DNA from: Rhabdornis inornatus | Lineage: Eukaryota > Chordata > Aves > Passeriformes > Rhabdornithidae | DNA: 64,000 nt | Assembly: GCA_013397075.1 (NCBI GenBank) | Contig: VWZS01003937.1 | Span: 1,243,980-1,307,979, forward strand | Direction: 5' to 3' | Part shown: positions 52,081-64,000 of the stretch, in pieces | How the letters are laid out: every line of letters begins with the position of its first letter | Numbering within the stretch: position 1 is the first letter of the stretch | Translations under genes and position numbers: made by a program | The notes under the pieces: model-generated | The model's database searches: none | What the model saw: only the letters and a program-made list of their open reading frames with translations | What the model was told of the DNA's origin: nothing

Positions 52081-55000
52081 CAAAAGCACTTTTTAATCGC
52101 AATAAAAATAATGTTCTTTTCACTCTGCTGAAAACATGGAAGATTTCCAGAAGCAAGTCAGGCAGTCAGCCTCCCCTCAACACCCACTCCTGCAGGCGTG
52201 CGTAGGGAAGAAGTTCACTTTCTGACATGGAAGCCTGTCATTCCTCCAACCCCTCTCTCTTCTCTGATGCCCACATACACACTCTTACACTTTTTTCCTG
52301 GATACCTTCCCTCCCCCAGAGATTGGCTGAACCACCCAAGCTGATCATAGGTCTCTGTATTCAAGGTGCAGCTCAAAAAGTAAAAAGAGCATCTTTTTAT
52401 AAGGCCACGGTAACATACTAGGGTCTGGCTCAGTGAAAGAAGATATCTGTCACCCTCTCCACACCATCATAAATTAACTTAAAGTGATAAAATTATTCAT
52501 TCAGACTTTACTGCCTCCTCTGATGAAGACTGTGTTGGCCAATTATTTCAAGGAATACCACATTATAAATGGGAACTCATTCACTGAATTGTTTTATAGG
52601 CCAGTGTTCATCAATTTTGCATAGGCTGCTTTGTTTTTAGAGCTAATTCCTAATCCTAACTCACATCACAGACACACATCTCTGCTTGGATTAATTAAGA
52701 TCTCAGAGAGAACCTTCTGCTCCATTACCCTCCGTTACTGATTTATAAAAGAGGCCATGAAGCAATGTTCTTAATGATAATGAAGAGGATATTTTATCCG
52801 TTAATTCCATTCCTGTGCTTAAGATGCAGAGAGACGTAGATATTTCAGGGAATAAGGAGAAAATCTTTACTAGCTGCATGGCATCCTTCACTGGAAAATG
52901 CAATCCTTAATTTTTCTCTCCATAACAAGCATTTTGGCGAGTGATCCTTCACCCTATCAAACAGTGACTGATAAGAAGACACAGACCACCACCACCCAAA
53001 ACTAAGGGACAGACTATCAGGAGCAGGAACTCATTTTTAATACTAATGATGTGAAACAGGACCAAAAAGCAGTAAAGGTCATAGGAAACAAAGGCAAGTA
53101 CCAACAGATGGAGACAGGATGCAATTCCTGAGAGTAAGGACAAGAGGAGTGTGGAAAGCACTGAGGAAAGATACCAGACTAAGTGAATTCTCCTGCAGGC
53201 ACTAACTGAGATGCTTAGCCTACTCAGATGAGAGAAACCACCTAGGTTTATTTTATACAGCCGAAGTAAAAATGTCCACATCAGCTGTGAGTCACAGAAC
53301 AAAAAAATTCAATAAGGTGGGTAGTCTAACATTGAGGATTTGCCCCTATGAAGTCCCCTACTCTTTGATGGGACAGAAATCCAGCCCCCAGCAGAAGAAG
53401 GCACGAAAGGGGAGATGGGAAAGCTGAGTTACAGCAACAGGAGTGAATTACTGAAGAGGTCAAAACAGCCACAGTTCTGGCTCTCAGGACTTTAACTTTA
53501 TTTGAGCGTTAATCCAAAACAATCTTATTCCCACTATGAATTTCCCATAAACAGGAAGCAACAGTGACATTGCTAAAAATGCCAGCTTCACAGCATTGTG
53601 GAGGGGAATCCCAGGATGTTCCTCTCACGGGCAGTCACTGATCTGAAAATGCAGGAGAGCTGCAGACCTTGGGAGGACAGCCTGTATTCCCATGGGATGA
53701 GACCTTGGTAAATAGATACACTTTTTCCCCAGCGTGTCCTTCACTGCCGGCTTCTCTGCACCTCCCAGCATCTGCCCGCAGCTAATTTCACTTAGAATTA
53801 GACTATCAAGAAACGCTATCTTTCTTTTAAATGGTTTACCTAATCTCACCCAACCCCAATTTTAACTATTTTGTTTTTGTAAAGCTGAACACAATTGCCA
53901 GAAAAAAAGTGTTTGTCTTTTACCTATCTACAACATCATCACACACAAAATACATTGCCAAAAGCAGGTCTGCTTCTTTCCAAAAACAGCAAGCTAGGTG
54001 GGTAGCCCACAACTTACTGGAGGATTTACCTGGACTTATCTCTGCAGCATCCAGGCACTCCTCTCTCTGCATTTTATACTAACTGGGCAGAAACAGAAAC
54101 CAGAATTGATTTCCCTTATATCACACAAAAATTTTAACGGAACAGATAAGCCTCCTTCTGACTCCTTCAGAACCTGTAAGTGACATCAAAGAGGTGAATA
54201 GGCCATGTAGGTAGCTGTGTGCGCCATCAGGCATGGCACTCGCCAGTTTGTACAAGTGTGCTAAAAAAGGATGTTTATCTCAGAGTGCAAACTGATATTT
54301 GGCATTTTTGAGAGATTTTAAAAAAGAGATTGTGTGCCGTGATTCAGCTAATGCCCTTGTTTTCAGTCTCAGGAATAACAGCTTTTATGATTTTTGGATT
54401 AAATACTTCTGGTGTACAGAGAAAATTATTCTGCTCTGCTACATTTTTTTCCATCTTTTTTATTTCTTTATACCAGCTTAATTTTGGTAAGTCATGCTAC
54501 GAGAGGCACAAACTGAAGCATACAGCATTTACATTAGTAGCTATAGAACAAGAAAAATACAATCCATGCTGTCTAGCATTTCTCCACCAAACTGAAGGCC
54601 AATTTTACTCCTGCTTAAGCCCTAATCCTATCTGAATTCGCCAAAAAACAGGCAGAGTTGCTCTGTCTTGTACCACACTGAAGACATACATATTCACAAG
54701 TAATGTGGTAAACAAATTATTCTGCTGTTGAGTTTCACAGATACAAATGGAATCACACTAATTTTTTCTGATTGGTTCAAAATAGCATTCCATCTTGGCC
54801 ACTAAAAGAAAATAAAAGGATAACCTCCTTGCATTTTACAGAGTACCACCTGAAGGCCAGACTTCCTTCCCACCAGTGCCAAGATGCAGAGCTCTGATTC
54901 TGTAGATGTTCAGAGCCAGACAGGACCTTTCCCCCTCAGACTGCTCCCTCAGACACAGCTAATGAGAGCACCACTCTGCTACAGGGCTGACAAAAGATGA

Positions 55001-56663
55001 TGGCCTTTATACTCTAGGACTGTTTCATTGACACTGATGGCTGTAACTTATGCAGCTGAGTAAAGACAACAAAGATATGTACTTGTAGAATACTGCTGGC
55101 ATTCATTTGCCCCCGCGAACCATTATTTCTTATTCACCTCGTGTCCCTGCAACTTAGCCAGACCCTCACAGTTCCCAACAGCCAGGTCTTTCCATCTGTT
55201 GCTAACAGCAGTAACTTGTAAGAAAGCTGCTGAGTAACCAGGGGCCTCACAGCCAGGAATACTTGCAGGAAGTACCTGCAATATAAATACACACACACAT
55301 GCTAACATGTAGATGGTGAATCAGCTCACACCCTGTGAATTCTATACAGCCCATATGAAGCATCACACAGCAAACACTGAACTATCTAATCTGGGCATGG
55401 AAGTTTTTTTCCAGCTTAAGGGGAATGCCTGGGCTAAATGAGGTGAGAGCTGATTCTGCATCAGTGTCTCAAGTCTTTCCTGGACAGGAAAGGCAAAGCC
55501 AGAACAACACATTGGAGAAACCACTTCAAAGGATTAGACACAGCAGCTCAGTGACAGATCTATAAGCTAAACACCAAATCAGACCCCACCCCGGCTACAG
55601 ATTTCCAGAGACCTAAGGACTGCCCAGCTCCCTGGGCACAATAAACCCAGGGAGAGAATTACATCTACCTTTTCCAGACTCACTATAATGATGGCAATTT
55701 CTCACATATACTCTGCCATGATAGCTCAAAAGCCATGCAGCAGAGCAAGCAGAGCCGAAAACACCCTTCCTGGCTTTATTACTACATTGTAAACAATCAC
55801 CTTTGCTTCCATTATATTCCTATCATGATTTTTTTTTAATTTTATTATTTTAAGAGGAGAAATGTACACACTCTATTTTCCATTATGCTCTTTATATATG
55901 CATTTTCCAGACACTTCTGATTATCACCATTCCTTCCCAAAGACAACGTTATTAAAAAAAAATTAAAAGCCATTTACTCTCCCCATATTTACCGCATTTC
56001 TAAAGCTGACACTTTTTTCTTCAGGACTGATTGAGGGTGACGGGTGTAGGGAAGTTATTTGTTTGTTTTAAAATGGTAACAGGCAGACTTGGAGAACAGA
56101 GAGAATGAAATCTCAGAGGACTCAAGCAGTCTTTAAAAAATTCTCCACAAGCAGTTTAATAGCACTAAAGGTTGATTCATGCAATAAATGATGCATCAAA
56201 GGCATATAATTTTTACTGTTACATCAAGAGCCTACATGTATGTCCTCATGCATAGTCAAGGCCTGCAATACAACTTAAAGCTGAGTCAAACTGCAAAAAG
56301 GCTTTTTCATTCCCTAACAGGAAACACATGTTAAGAGCATGCTCTCTTTACAAATTTCAGCATAAATTTGGAGTACATTGATTTAGATACCAACATGAAT
56401 TATGACATGAATTGAAGAAGAATATCTCTATTTGAATATTTAAAACTTGTGCTGTAAGTGGCTGCATCCCAGCAAAGAGAAAATGGGTAGCAGAGTCTAA
56501 ATTCTAAGGCCAAAAGCTTAAAAGTATTTAGAAATTTTAGATGCCTCCTCTGAGATGCTCTGGGTCTCCCAAAACTGCAACAAAATAAAAGCTCATAATT
56601 TTGTACATGTCAAACTCTCTCCAAATTCAGACGTAAAAGCTGAGGTCCCTAGCCCTATATTTG

Positions 56664-56694
56664 GTTACATTCAAGTTTAAAGTTACATTCAAGT
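56664..56694. repeat. Short direct repeat, 18-bp period
   Basis: GTTACATTCAAGT occurs at 56664-56676 and 56682-56694 without mismatch. Confidence 0.7.
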
Positions 56695-59394
56695 AAAAAT
56701 ACTGACAGTTTCAGCACACAGTAATAATCCGTACTCCTTCATAAGATCCTGATTCCTATAGTCAATATAGTTAAGCACTTCAATGTACACAGAGTGATGT
56801 CCTAGGTTTCATTTCAGTTGCATTTGCTTCCCATCTCTGAAAATCATACTATTTCTATTTAGGAGTCCTGACAGAGAATTAAGTGTAGCATGATATTTAA
56901 GAGCCATACAAGTCCTGCTGTCACGAGGTTTCAGTATTTCGTCAGAGTAATGAAATATCACAATCCTTTCCCAGATGAGAAAACTTAAAGTGAGAAAGAC
57001 ATTTTATACCAATATCAATGGTCTTTTAAAAAGAGTGCTGCTTTAAATGGGAAATTTGCGGACTGCAGTATCACAGCCTTCCACAAAGATGACACATTAA
57101 AGACTGTGCAATAGCCAAACATGTCACTGAAGTTAGGCAAGAAATTAGCCAGGTATTTAGTAGAAGCAAGGCTTTCTTGGAAAACTAAAGAAAGCTGCAA
57201 TTTCATAGCAAGAGATCTGAATGCTATCAACTAAAAGCAAAAAAATAAAATATTAAACAATTAGCCTTCTGACAAATAGTCCTAACAGGGAATTTCCGTA
57301 ACAGAAAACATGTGGCTCAAAGAAGTTGTGCATCCCTTAAGTGGCTCATTTGGGAAATTAATCCTTTGACAGTACTGGTGTGTAACACCAATCCCCTTAG
57401 TGGCTGAACTTTAGTAAGTCCTATGCACCACCAAGGATTCTGACTTAAGAATCTAAGGAAAAAAAGTTACACTGCAGACTCCCTAGAGGTGAACATTCTG
57501 AGCCTCCAAGCAAGAACCTCTAAGACAGTCACGATTCAGAGAACAAATTTCCATTGCTGCATACAAAATAGCAGTCAAAGCAATATCTGTTTCAGATCTT
57601 ACTTAAAGTTATGCTGAAACAGCCAAATACCAGTTCACTTACGTAGCTTGCTGACTTGCTTTCCACATTTCCAGCTGAATGTGAAGATGTACTTTTCCCA
57701 ATTTCTCTGCTGCTTCATCTTCTGCATAAAGGTAATGCTGGACAGCACATCACAGCAGCTGCATCCTTCTTCTTTTCAAACTCCAGGCCAAGGTTCTGTT
57801 TACACATGTTGATAAAAATTCTTTTGATAGGTATAATTTGCGATATTAAATGAACAGAAGCCTGCCATCCTGATGAAAATTTGCAGACCATAAAACTAAC
57901 TAACATAACTTGGTCAGAGGATCAAGGCCTACCAAACACGGCTTCCATAAGAAGCCAATAACCACTCCATAAGAAGTTATTTTTGTTGGGGTCTTTAGAA
58001 AGCAAAACCATTAATTTGAAAGTGGCACATTGTCAACAGTTTTCTGTTTCTTTTTGTTTTCTTGCTGTTTTGTATTATAAAGAATTATTTGTCAGAGAAA
58101 AGCTGAACTTTTGGTGCAAAAGAGGTACCCAAGAGCCTGTAGACTACATAGGATGGAGAAATACTTGTCTAACTTGCAACTCTGTGGAGTGAGACATTAA
58201 TGGGTGGTTCTTGTTTCTGTCACCCTTATTTCCTGCAGCATCACCATGCCAGTACAGGGAACTCTCATTCTTCATGGCTCCAAACAGCTCAGAACAGGAG
58301 CAAGTTTTTGCAGTAGGAGACCATCTCCCCATACAAAACAACACAGTCAGTTGTAAATTGGACTATTTAAGCCCAGAATAACTCTTAGACACCTCAGCAG
58401 ACATACTGAATATCCATGTTAATGAATATTAATATAAGATCTCTTGCTCTATACAGGTGAGCAATTTATTAGAGAGAATGGCATTAGACATAATGCCTTA
58501 ATTGCATTTTTTCCACCCTTCACTATAAGCCTTCCAGGGCTTATATCTAGCCCTGACAGCTAACTAAATACTTTTGCTCCAGAACTCAAGTAGTAGGTTG
58601 GTTGGTGGCTCACTGGCTGGAAACCCCTCTGCCATGTCTAAAGGTCTTTATAAATAATGTCAATATTTCACGTAATTGTTTTTTCAACCTGGTCAGGTTT
58701 CTGCGCACTCTAATTGTTCTATATCAATGTGGTAAACACTTCCTGCAGACAATTTGTTAGGAAGTTTGGATTTTATATAACCCAGGAAATGAAGTCACCA
58801 GACCTGTGGGCTGCCTGGAGTGATTCAGCCCCCTGGTTCCTGCAATAAGCAGGCACTCGAAAAACAAAAATTCAGAGGTAATGACAAACCAGCGGAAAGA
58901 AAAAGGGTACATACTAGTTTCTCCAAACACTATATTCATAATTAAAAATTCAGAAAGTTACAAAGAACTTCCACAGACTTTCAGCCGTTTATTTTTAACC
59001 CTGGTGCCAAAATTATAAATAAATTCTGATCCCTCTTCTCCTCTTGTCTTCATTGCATTGGGGAACAGAACGGGCCATGACGTGTAGGAGGGGATTAAAG
59101 TTTCTTTCTGTATCTTTTCACTAAGGGAGCAGTACTTTTTCTTCTTTACATCATATCTGTATTGGTTACAAAATACATGTGTCACTTTCTACTAACTTCC
59201 CTGTTTTTCCATCAGCAATCACTTATCAGTGCTCTGGAAAAGTGCTATATAACTACAGCTAATGCAGCATTCCCTGAAATAGCCTAAGGGTTCTGAAAAG
59301 TTCATAGCTTTTAGTTCAAAATTAACTTGGATTTGGAGCTTTCTGCTGGTTTTGATTGTATCAGAAAGCCTGTGAGGAAACTCAGGAAAACATA

Positions 59395-59578
59395 AAATCT
59401 AGACAGTGGAACAGGCTGCCCAGAGAAGTTGAGGACTCCCCATCCCTGGAAGTGTTCAAGCCAGGTTGGATGGTACTTGAGCAATCTGGTCTAGTGGAAG
59501 GTGTCACTGCCCATGGAAGGGGAGCTGGAATGGGATGCTCTTTACAGTCCCTTCCAACGCAAACCATTCTATGATGGA
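59395..59578 (+). mobile_element. CR1 3'-end fragment with end of ORF2
   Basis: The plus-strand translation near 59405-59480 reads QWNRLPREVEDSPSLEVFKP, the conserved C-terminal end of the CR1 ORF2 protein. It is followed by the CR1 3' untranslated region and the tail AACCATTCTATGATGG. This is a 5'-truncated copy with the frame partly open. It looks less decayed than the copy at 16.9 kb, suggesting a younger insertion. Confidence 0.93.
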
Positions 59579-62500
59579 ATTTTCTTTCCTGAAAGTTATT
59601 TTACCAGTCTTTTTGAAATGTACAATTTGTCTCCTTCACAGTGAATGGATCTCCTGAGCCACGCTCTTCAGCACGTATGGAAGTTCTTGTCTAGCCGTCA
59701 CCACCATACAGCTGTGGTGCGTGACCTCAAGGCAGCCTTCCACTAAAGTCCTCTAAATATGCAAGAAGAACCAAAATATTAGCTAAGCAGAATAACATTT
59801 CCTTCCAATGGTCATAACAAATGTCACTGGAAACAAGGAGGAAAAAGAAAGACAAAAGAGAAAATGTAAGAAAACTAAAGGAATTTCACAAGCAGACAAA
59901 GGAATAATCCTTGGCTACATAATATCCTGGGAAATATTCCACATTTAATAAAAGTTTAAATCAGGAAATGTTTTCAATCCATATATGTTCCAGTGGTAAG
60001 ATCAAACCACAAAATCATCTTCTTCTGAACTGACTGGCTTTGGGGACAGTTTCTGGAACCTGGAACTTCTGCATGTCTAAGCTTTCTACAGAGGAGCGAT
60101 TACTCTGCAAATCAATGTCATTTCCTCTTCCTGTATTATTGTTGATGTGGGTGGACACACTTAGGTATCTATTCCTCTATCCTTCCAACACATAGGCAGA
60201 GGGTTGAATTGGTACAGCTCCTACCAGAAGCCATCCTGTTACTGCTGTGTCTGTCTCCCACAAGTAGCCCACCAATGTTGCTAGCATGCAGGGCTTAACA
60301 GTGTTACATTACCCCGACACTGCTGCAAACACCATCAGGGATTAGCACAAGCCAGTGTCTACCTTTGAACTCCGACTCCAAATTCAGCAAAATGTAGCTG
60401 TACTTGGCACATGTAATTTCTGGCAGGGACCACAGAAAAGTCTGAGTTGGAGAGGAGAAGGGGGAGAAATCTGAATGATCACACAAGGGCTAAACAACCA
60501 GAGTGGCAGCAAGCAGATGAGAAGAGAGAAGGAAAGTTCTGAGTCTACCTTTATGCTCTTGAATACTGACGAGTGAGATCAGGCTTTGTGCTATCCCCAT
60601 TTCAACACCGCATACAAAGGGAATGAGTAGAAGACAAGTACTTCTGAGTTTCTTGAAAAATACCAGTAAAAGCAAAACGCAGAAAAAAACAGGTGGGCCT
60701 ACAATGCGTGGAAATAGAAAACAGTGAAAGATACCAACAGTGTCAGGGGAATAAGGAAAACAAGAGGATGTTGGCTCCCCAATTACAGAACATAATCATG
60801 TACCATTAGGTGCCATTTAAATGTGCCTACCCTACTTTGATTAAATGTATGTAGCCACTTTCCTTTTACTGTCTTTGATAATTCAAAGCCATTATATATA
60901 TGCTGCAGAATTTATTTTGTTCACTTTTGCTCTCACTGAGGTTTTTCTCTTCAGAGGTCACTTGATCCTGGAGCCAATGAAAAAATTCATCTTCAAAAGA
61001 TGAGCGGAAATAAAATTTGAATTTAAAAATAAAGTAAAATCCTTGGGGAGACCATCCCGCACCCCGCTTGTCCTGTTGAACTTAATAGGAATACCCCTGT
61101 AAATTAGGCAATCCTGATTTATCTTTCCATTACCCTCGATGCTGGCATTTATTAATTCCCAAGCATTACAACAATTCTACAATTTTTTTTACATATTATG
61201 CATACACTCGCACTGCTAAGTTTTTCACAGCTGGGAAAGAGATTTAGAGCTTCAAATAGGTAAGAGAGGCAACAGTCATAAGAAAATCCCAAGGGAGAAA
61301 CAAAAGGACTTAATAGCAGGCTATTATTAAACTCTATTTGATATATTAAAAAATCACAAGGAAGCCTGTCAAAAAAATTACCATGATCAAATAAATTGCA
61401 AGGCAAAGCTGCCAGTCATGTCTTGCGAACTGGTATGGCAGAGACATGAAGGGAAATAAAATGCCCAGAGATCAACACAAAATCAGGTTTGTCCTGCCAA
61501 ACACTCCTGTCCTGCCTGTGGCCCCTCTGCCTTCATCCGGCCTGCACCAGCTGCCCCCTTGGCACCTCATCCTCCATTCCTACCTGGCCATGCAGCAGCT
61601 AAAGGTGCTGCAGAGGCTCAGCATTGGGGCTGGGAGCCCCACTCCCACTTCATTCCACCTCCTCCCCAGCAAAACTGTTCTTCTCCTCAGCTCCTTGTTA
61701 TCTCCTGCCTACGCACACGCTGTATTCATATGTACTTTGCCACTTTGCAGAGTGCTCTTGGGATTACTTAGGTACTGCACCAACCCAAAGTTGTTCCATT
61801 TTACAGCGCTGACTTCGTAAAACTCAGCCTCTCATAGCAGAGAGATTAACTTCAAAATGTTCCCTTTAAAGTGCACAGTGTCAAAACTCTGTGCAGTGGA
61901 TCGCAATCAGTGCTTCTTCAATGCAAAAGCCATTCCTCCTTCAAGAGGCTGGGTTGGTGAGACACCTAAGCTGCAGGCACAGGAGAAATCAAGGCTGGAT
62001 ATGCAGCTGCCTCTCTGTCCTTCGCTCCCAGGTGTGCCTGTACTGTCCAGGTGCAGCTGTATAACCTGAGTTTCTCTTTCTGCAGTCCTCCATACACGCA
62101 TTTCCCAGGGATAAGTGACTACGAGTTTAAAACAGCAGCAGTATTAGAGCATACTGTTGTAACAGTATAGCAAGTAAAGTTTGAAGAAAGAATCAATACT
62201 TTACCAGGTAAACTGAAAAACCTGGAGAAAAAAGAAAAGCATCTGGGCACTAGGCGCCTTTTTCAGATTTTAGGAAGCTAAAAGCTGCACCAGGGGAATT
62301 TGAGAGCTAAAATATATTTTTTTATCTTCAGTTTGTAATATCATCTTAATCTCAAGTAATTTGTTCCTCTTCATTGCATTCCCTAGACTTTTCGTTTGCT
62401 TCCTTTCTTTCCAAGCTGCATTTAGCAAGCTAAACATCTGAAACCCATCAAATTCCAGTCAAGAAAAAGTAGCCTGGGTGGCTTCAGGAGGAGTGTGCTC

Positions 62501-64000
62501 GCACACCTTGGTGCCCCCATGCAGTTCTTTAGTTATTACACCTGAATAGAAGTTTAGAAGGCAAAAAGTTTTGCTCTGCTTACATTTCCAAATGCTTCTT
62601 GTTCCCTGCATACCTCCCTCACCAAAAAACCCCAACAAACACTGCTACACTTTAAGAGGCACCAAGAGTTTCTGTTTGGTTGGGGATTTTCCCCCCTTAA
62701 ACAGTTTAAAACCTTGATAATCTCTAACCTAGCTATCAAATCTAATATGCTTAAGTGAGAAAACCCACTGACATTAACAGAACTACTCACATTAAGAGTT
62801 ACAGCTTGATTTGGCCTTAAGGCTTTAGATGTTTAGATGACCATTTAGATCAATTCTACGCCTTGGATTGGCTTTGCAGTTTAAACCATTTAAAACAAGA
62901 AGCACCTCAAAGGAGGCCACAAAGGCAGCATGGGAGAGAGAGCAGAGCTGCTACTACTTTATTCACCATGGTGGCTTGTGGCAGTCCAGGTACACTAACG
63001 CCACCTAAGGCTTTCTGCAACTGCCTTGAAAAGCCCCTCTCCAAAGGCAAAAGTCTGACAAACTGCTTGAATGTGGCTCCCAGACTCAAAAGCAATAGGG
63101 GACTTACACAGTGAAAAAAATCTGAATTTGATAGTCTTTTTTTCCCAGGCACCCTCCTTGAAATTGCAGGGAAATTGTAAATTATCCCCAAACCAAACAC
63201 TGCAAAGACAAGAAATGCTCTATGTACCTCTATGTCGAGGTACAACTATGTAAATATATTTTACAAATATAGGGTAATATAAGTGCAACAATATCACCCA
63301 CACTGCCCAAAGCAGGCCCTTAAATGATGCTAGGCAGTAAGTCTGGAACAATGATGTGGACATCTTTGCGTCATTACAGGCCAGGTGACTACCTCAAAGA
63401 AAGTACAACAGCATTGGTTCAGTGTTATCTTTGACTGGACCTATCTATCATCACAGAAGCCAGGCCATGAAGCTCTATTTTAATAAGGTCTCACTGAAAG
63501 GCATTCTTTTATCCACTTCCTCTTGTTTATTATTCTTTCAAATATCTGATAAGATACTTTTCAACTGTGGCTATTCACTTTCTGTTTGCGTAGGTCTTGG
63601 GTTCATCACAAGTTACAAGGTCAGCATTAATCTAAACAATGGTTGGTTATGGGCGATTTTGCCAAGTAGAAAACACTCTAAAGGCTAGATTGTTATCATT
63701 AATAGGGCAACACACAGGCAGCAGAAACAAGCCCTACTTACACGCGTGTGGATTAAGCAGAACTACTCAGATGCCAGGTCATGGGTGTAGCACATGCACC
63801 AGAAGCCACAGCTCCTGCCCAGGGCTTGATAAGAAGAAAAAGTAGGGAAGGAAGGAGGAACTTTTCTCTCTTCTGCTTCACCATGTTGGCATGACCACCT
63901 GGCCAGGAGCATGGAGGGGCCACCCAAAAAGTGTGGAAAGCTATCTTAAACCTGCAGAGCATATTTAAGGCAAGGAAAGAGCTTGCCAAGTATGTCTTTT
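59579..64000. other. Unique non-coding DNA to the right edge
   Basis: No recognisable gene. The frame at 61446-61820 (plus, 124 codons) lies in a C-rich patch at about 61490-61690 and shows no known domain. A small inverted repeat with 7-bp arms (GTACCTC/GAGGTAC) is at 63224-63243. Nothing else stands out. Confidence 0.5.

Larger units (their letters stand above)
46451..59379. other. Long unique non-coding stretch
   Basis: About 13 kb without a recognisable exon, RNA gene or mobile element. It holds the N-containing T-run at 50111-50141, a short hairpin at 52060-52080 and an 18-bp-period pair at 56664-56694. Frames such as 51075-51524 plus and 52949-53302 minus have unfamiliar products and overlap frames on the other strand or in other registers. 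Confidence 0.55.

Noticed and set aside
1..64000. CRISPR arrays, operons, phage or bacterial gene clusters
   Set aside because: Eukaryotic composition, CR1 elements and the absence of dense coding frames rule out a prokaryotic window; no regularly spaced direct repeats were seen.

Overview
The window looks like 64 kb of vertebrate nuclear DNA, most probably from a bird. Four pieces of CR1 non-LTR retrotransposon can be recognised by their sequence. Two end in the typical bird CR1 3' tail (a variant of ATTCTATG), one ends in a variant tail, and one is a tail fragment in reverse orientation. No mammal-type SINEs or L1 were seen, and the sequence is otherwise repeat-poor and AT-leaning. A non-avian reptile cannot be excluded. 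A single N inside a poly-T run at 50127 shows that this is an assembled draft sequence.

No protein-coding gene can be called with confidence. Every long reading frame is one of three things: part of the GC-rich first 2.2 kb, where stop codons are rare on both strands; a decayed CR1 reverse transcriptase; or a short chance frame (about 60-160 codons) with no family I recognise. There is no CRISPR array, operon, rRNA or convincing tRNA.

Layout: 1-2120 is a strong CpG island that continues past the left edge and is probably a promoter/first-exon region of an unidentified gene. From 2121 to about 16850 is AT-rich non-coding DNA with short simple repeats and a GC islet near 10.05-10.28 kb. A 1.5-kb decayed CR1 lies at 16860-18415. 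From 18.4 to 39.7 kb is more unique non-coding DNA, with one probable very old CR1-like remnant near 20.0 kb and a polypurine tract at 32.3 kb. At 39766-39930 there is an almost perfect 49-bp-arm inverted repeat followed directly by a 36-bp-period duplication, the most striking structure in the window. Two small CR1 pieces in opposite orientations sit at 40.9 and 41.2 kb. A second, weaker CpG-enriched patch with a consensus splice donor and paired SOX-type motifs lies at 45.9-46.45 kb. The rest is unique non-coding DNA, the poly-T/N at 50.1 kb, and a CR1 3' end at 59.4-59.6 kb.

The simplest reading is a CpG-island promoter followed by a long first intron or intergenic desert. The sequence alone does not say which gene or which strand. 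I found no convincing new gene system. The candidates worth checking are the palindrome/duplication complex and the 46-kb patch.
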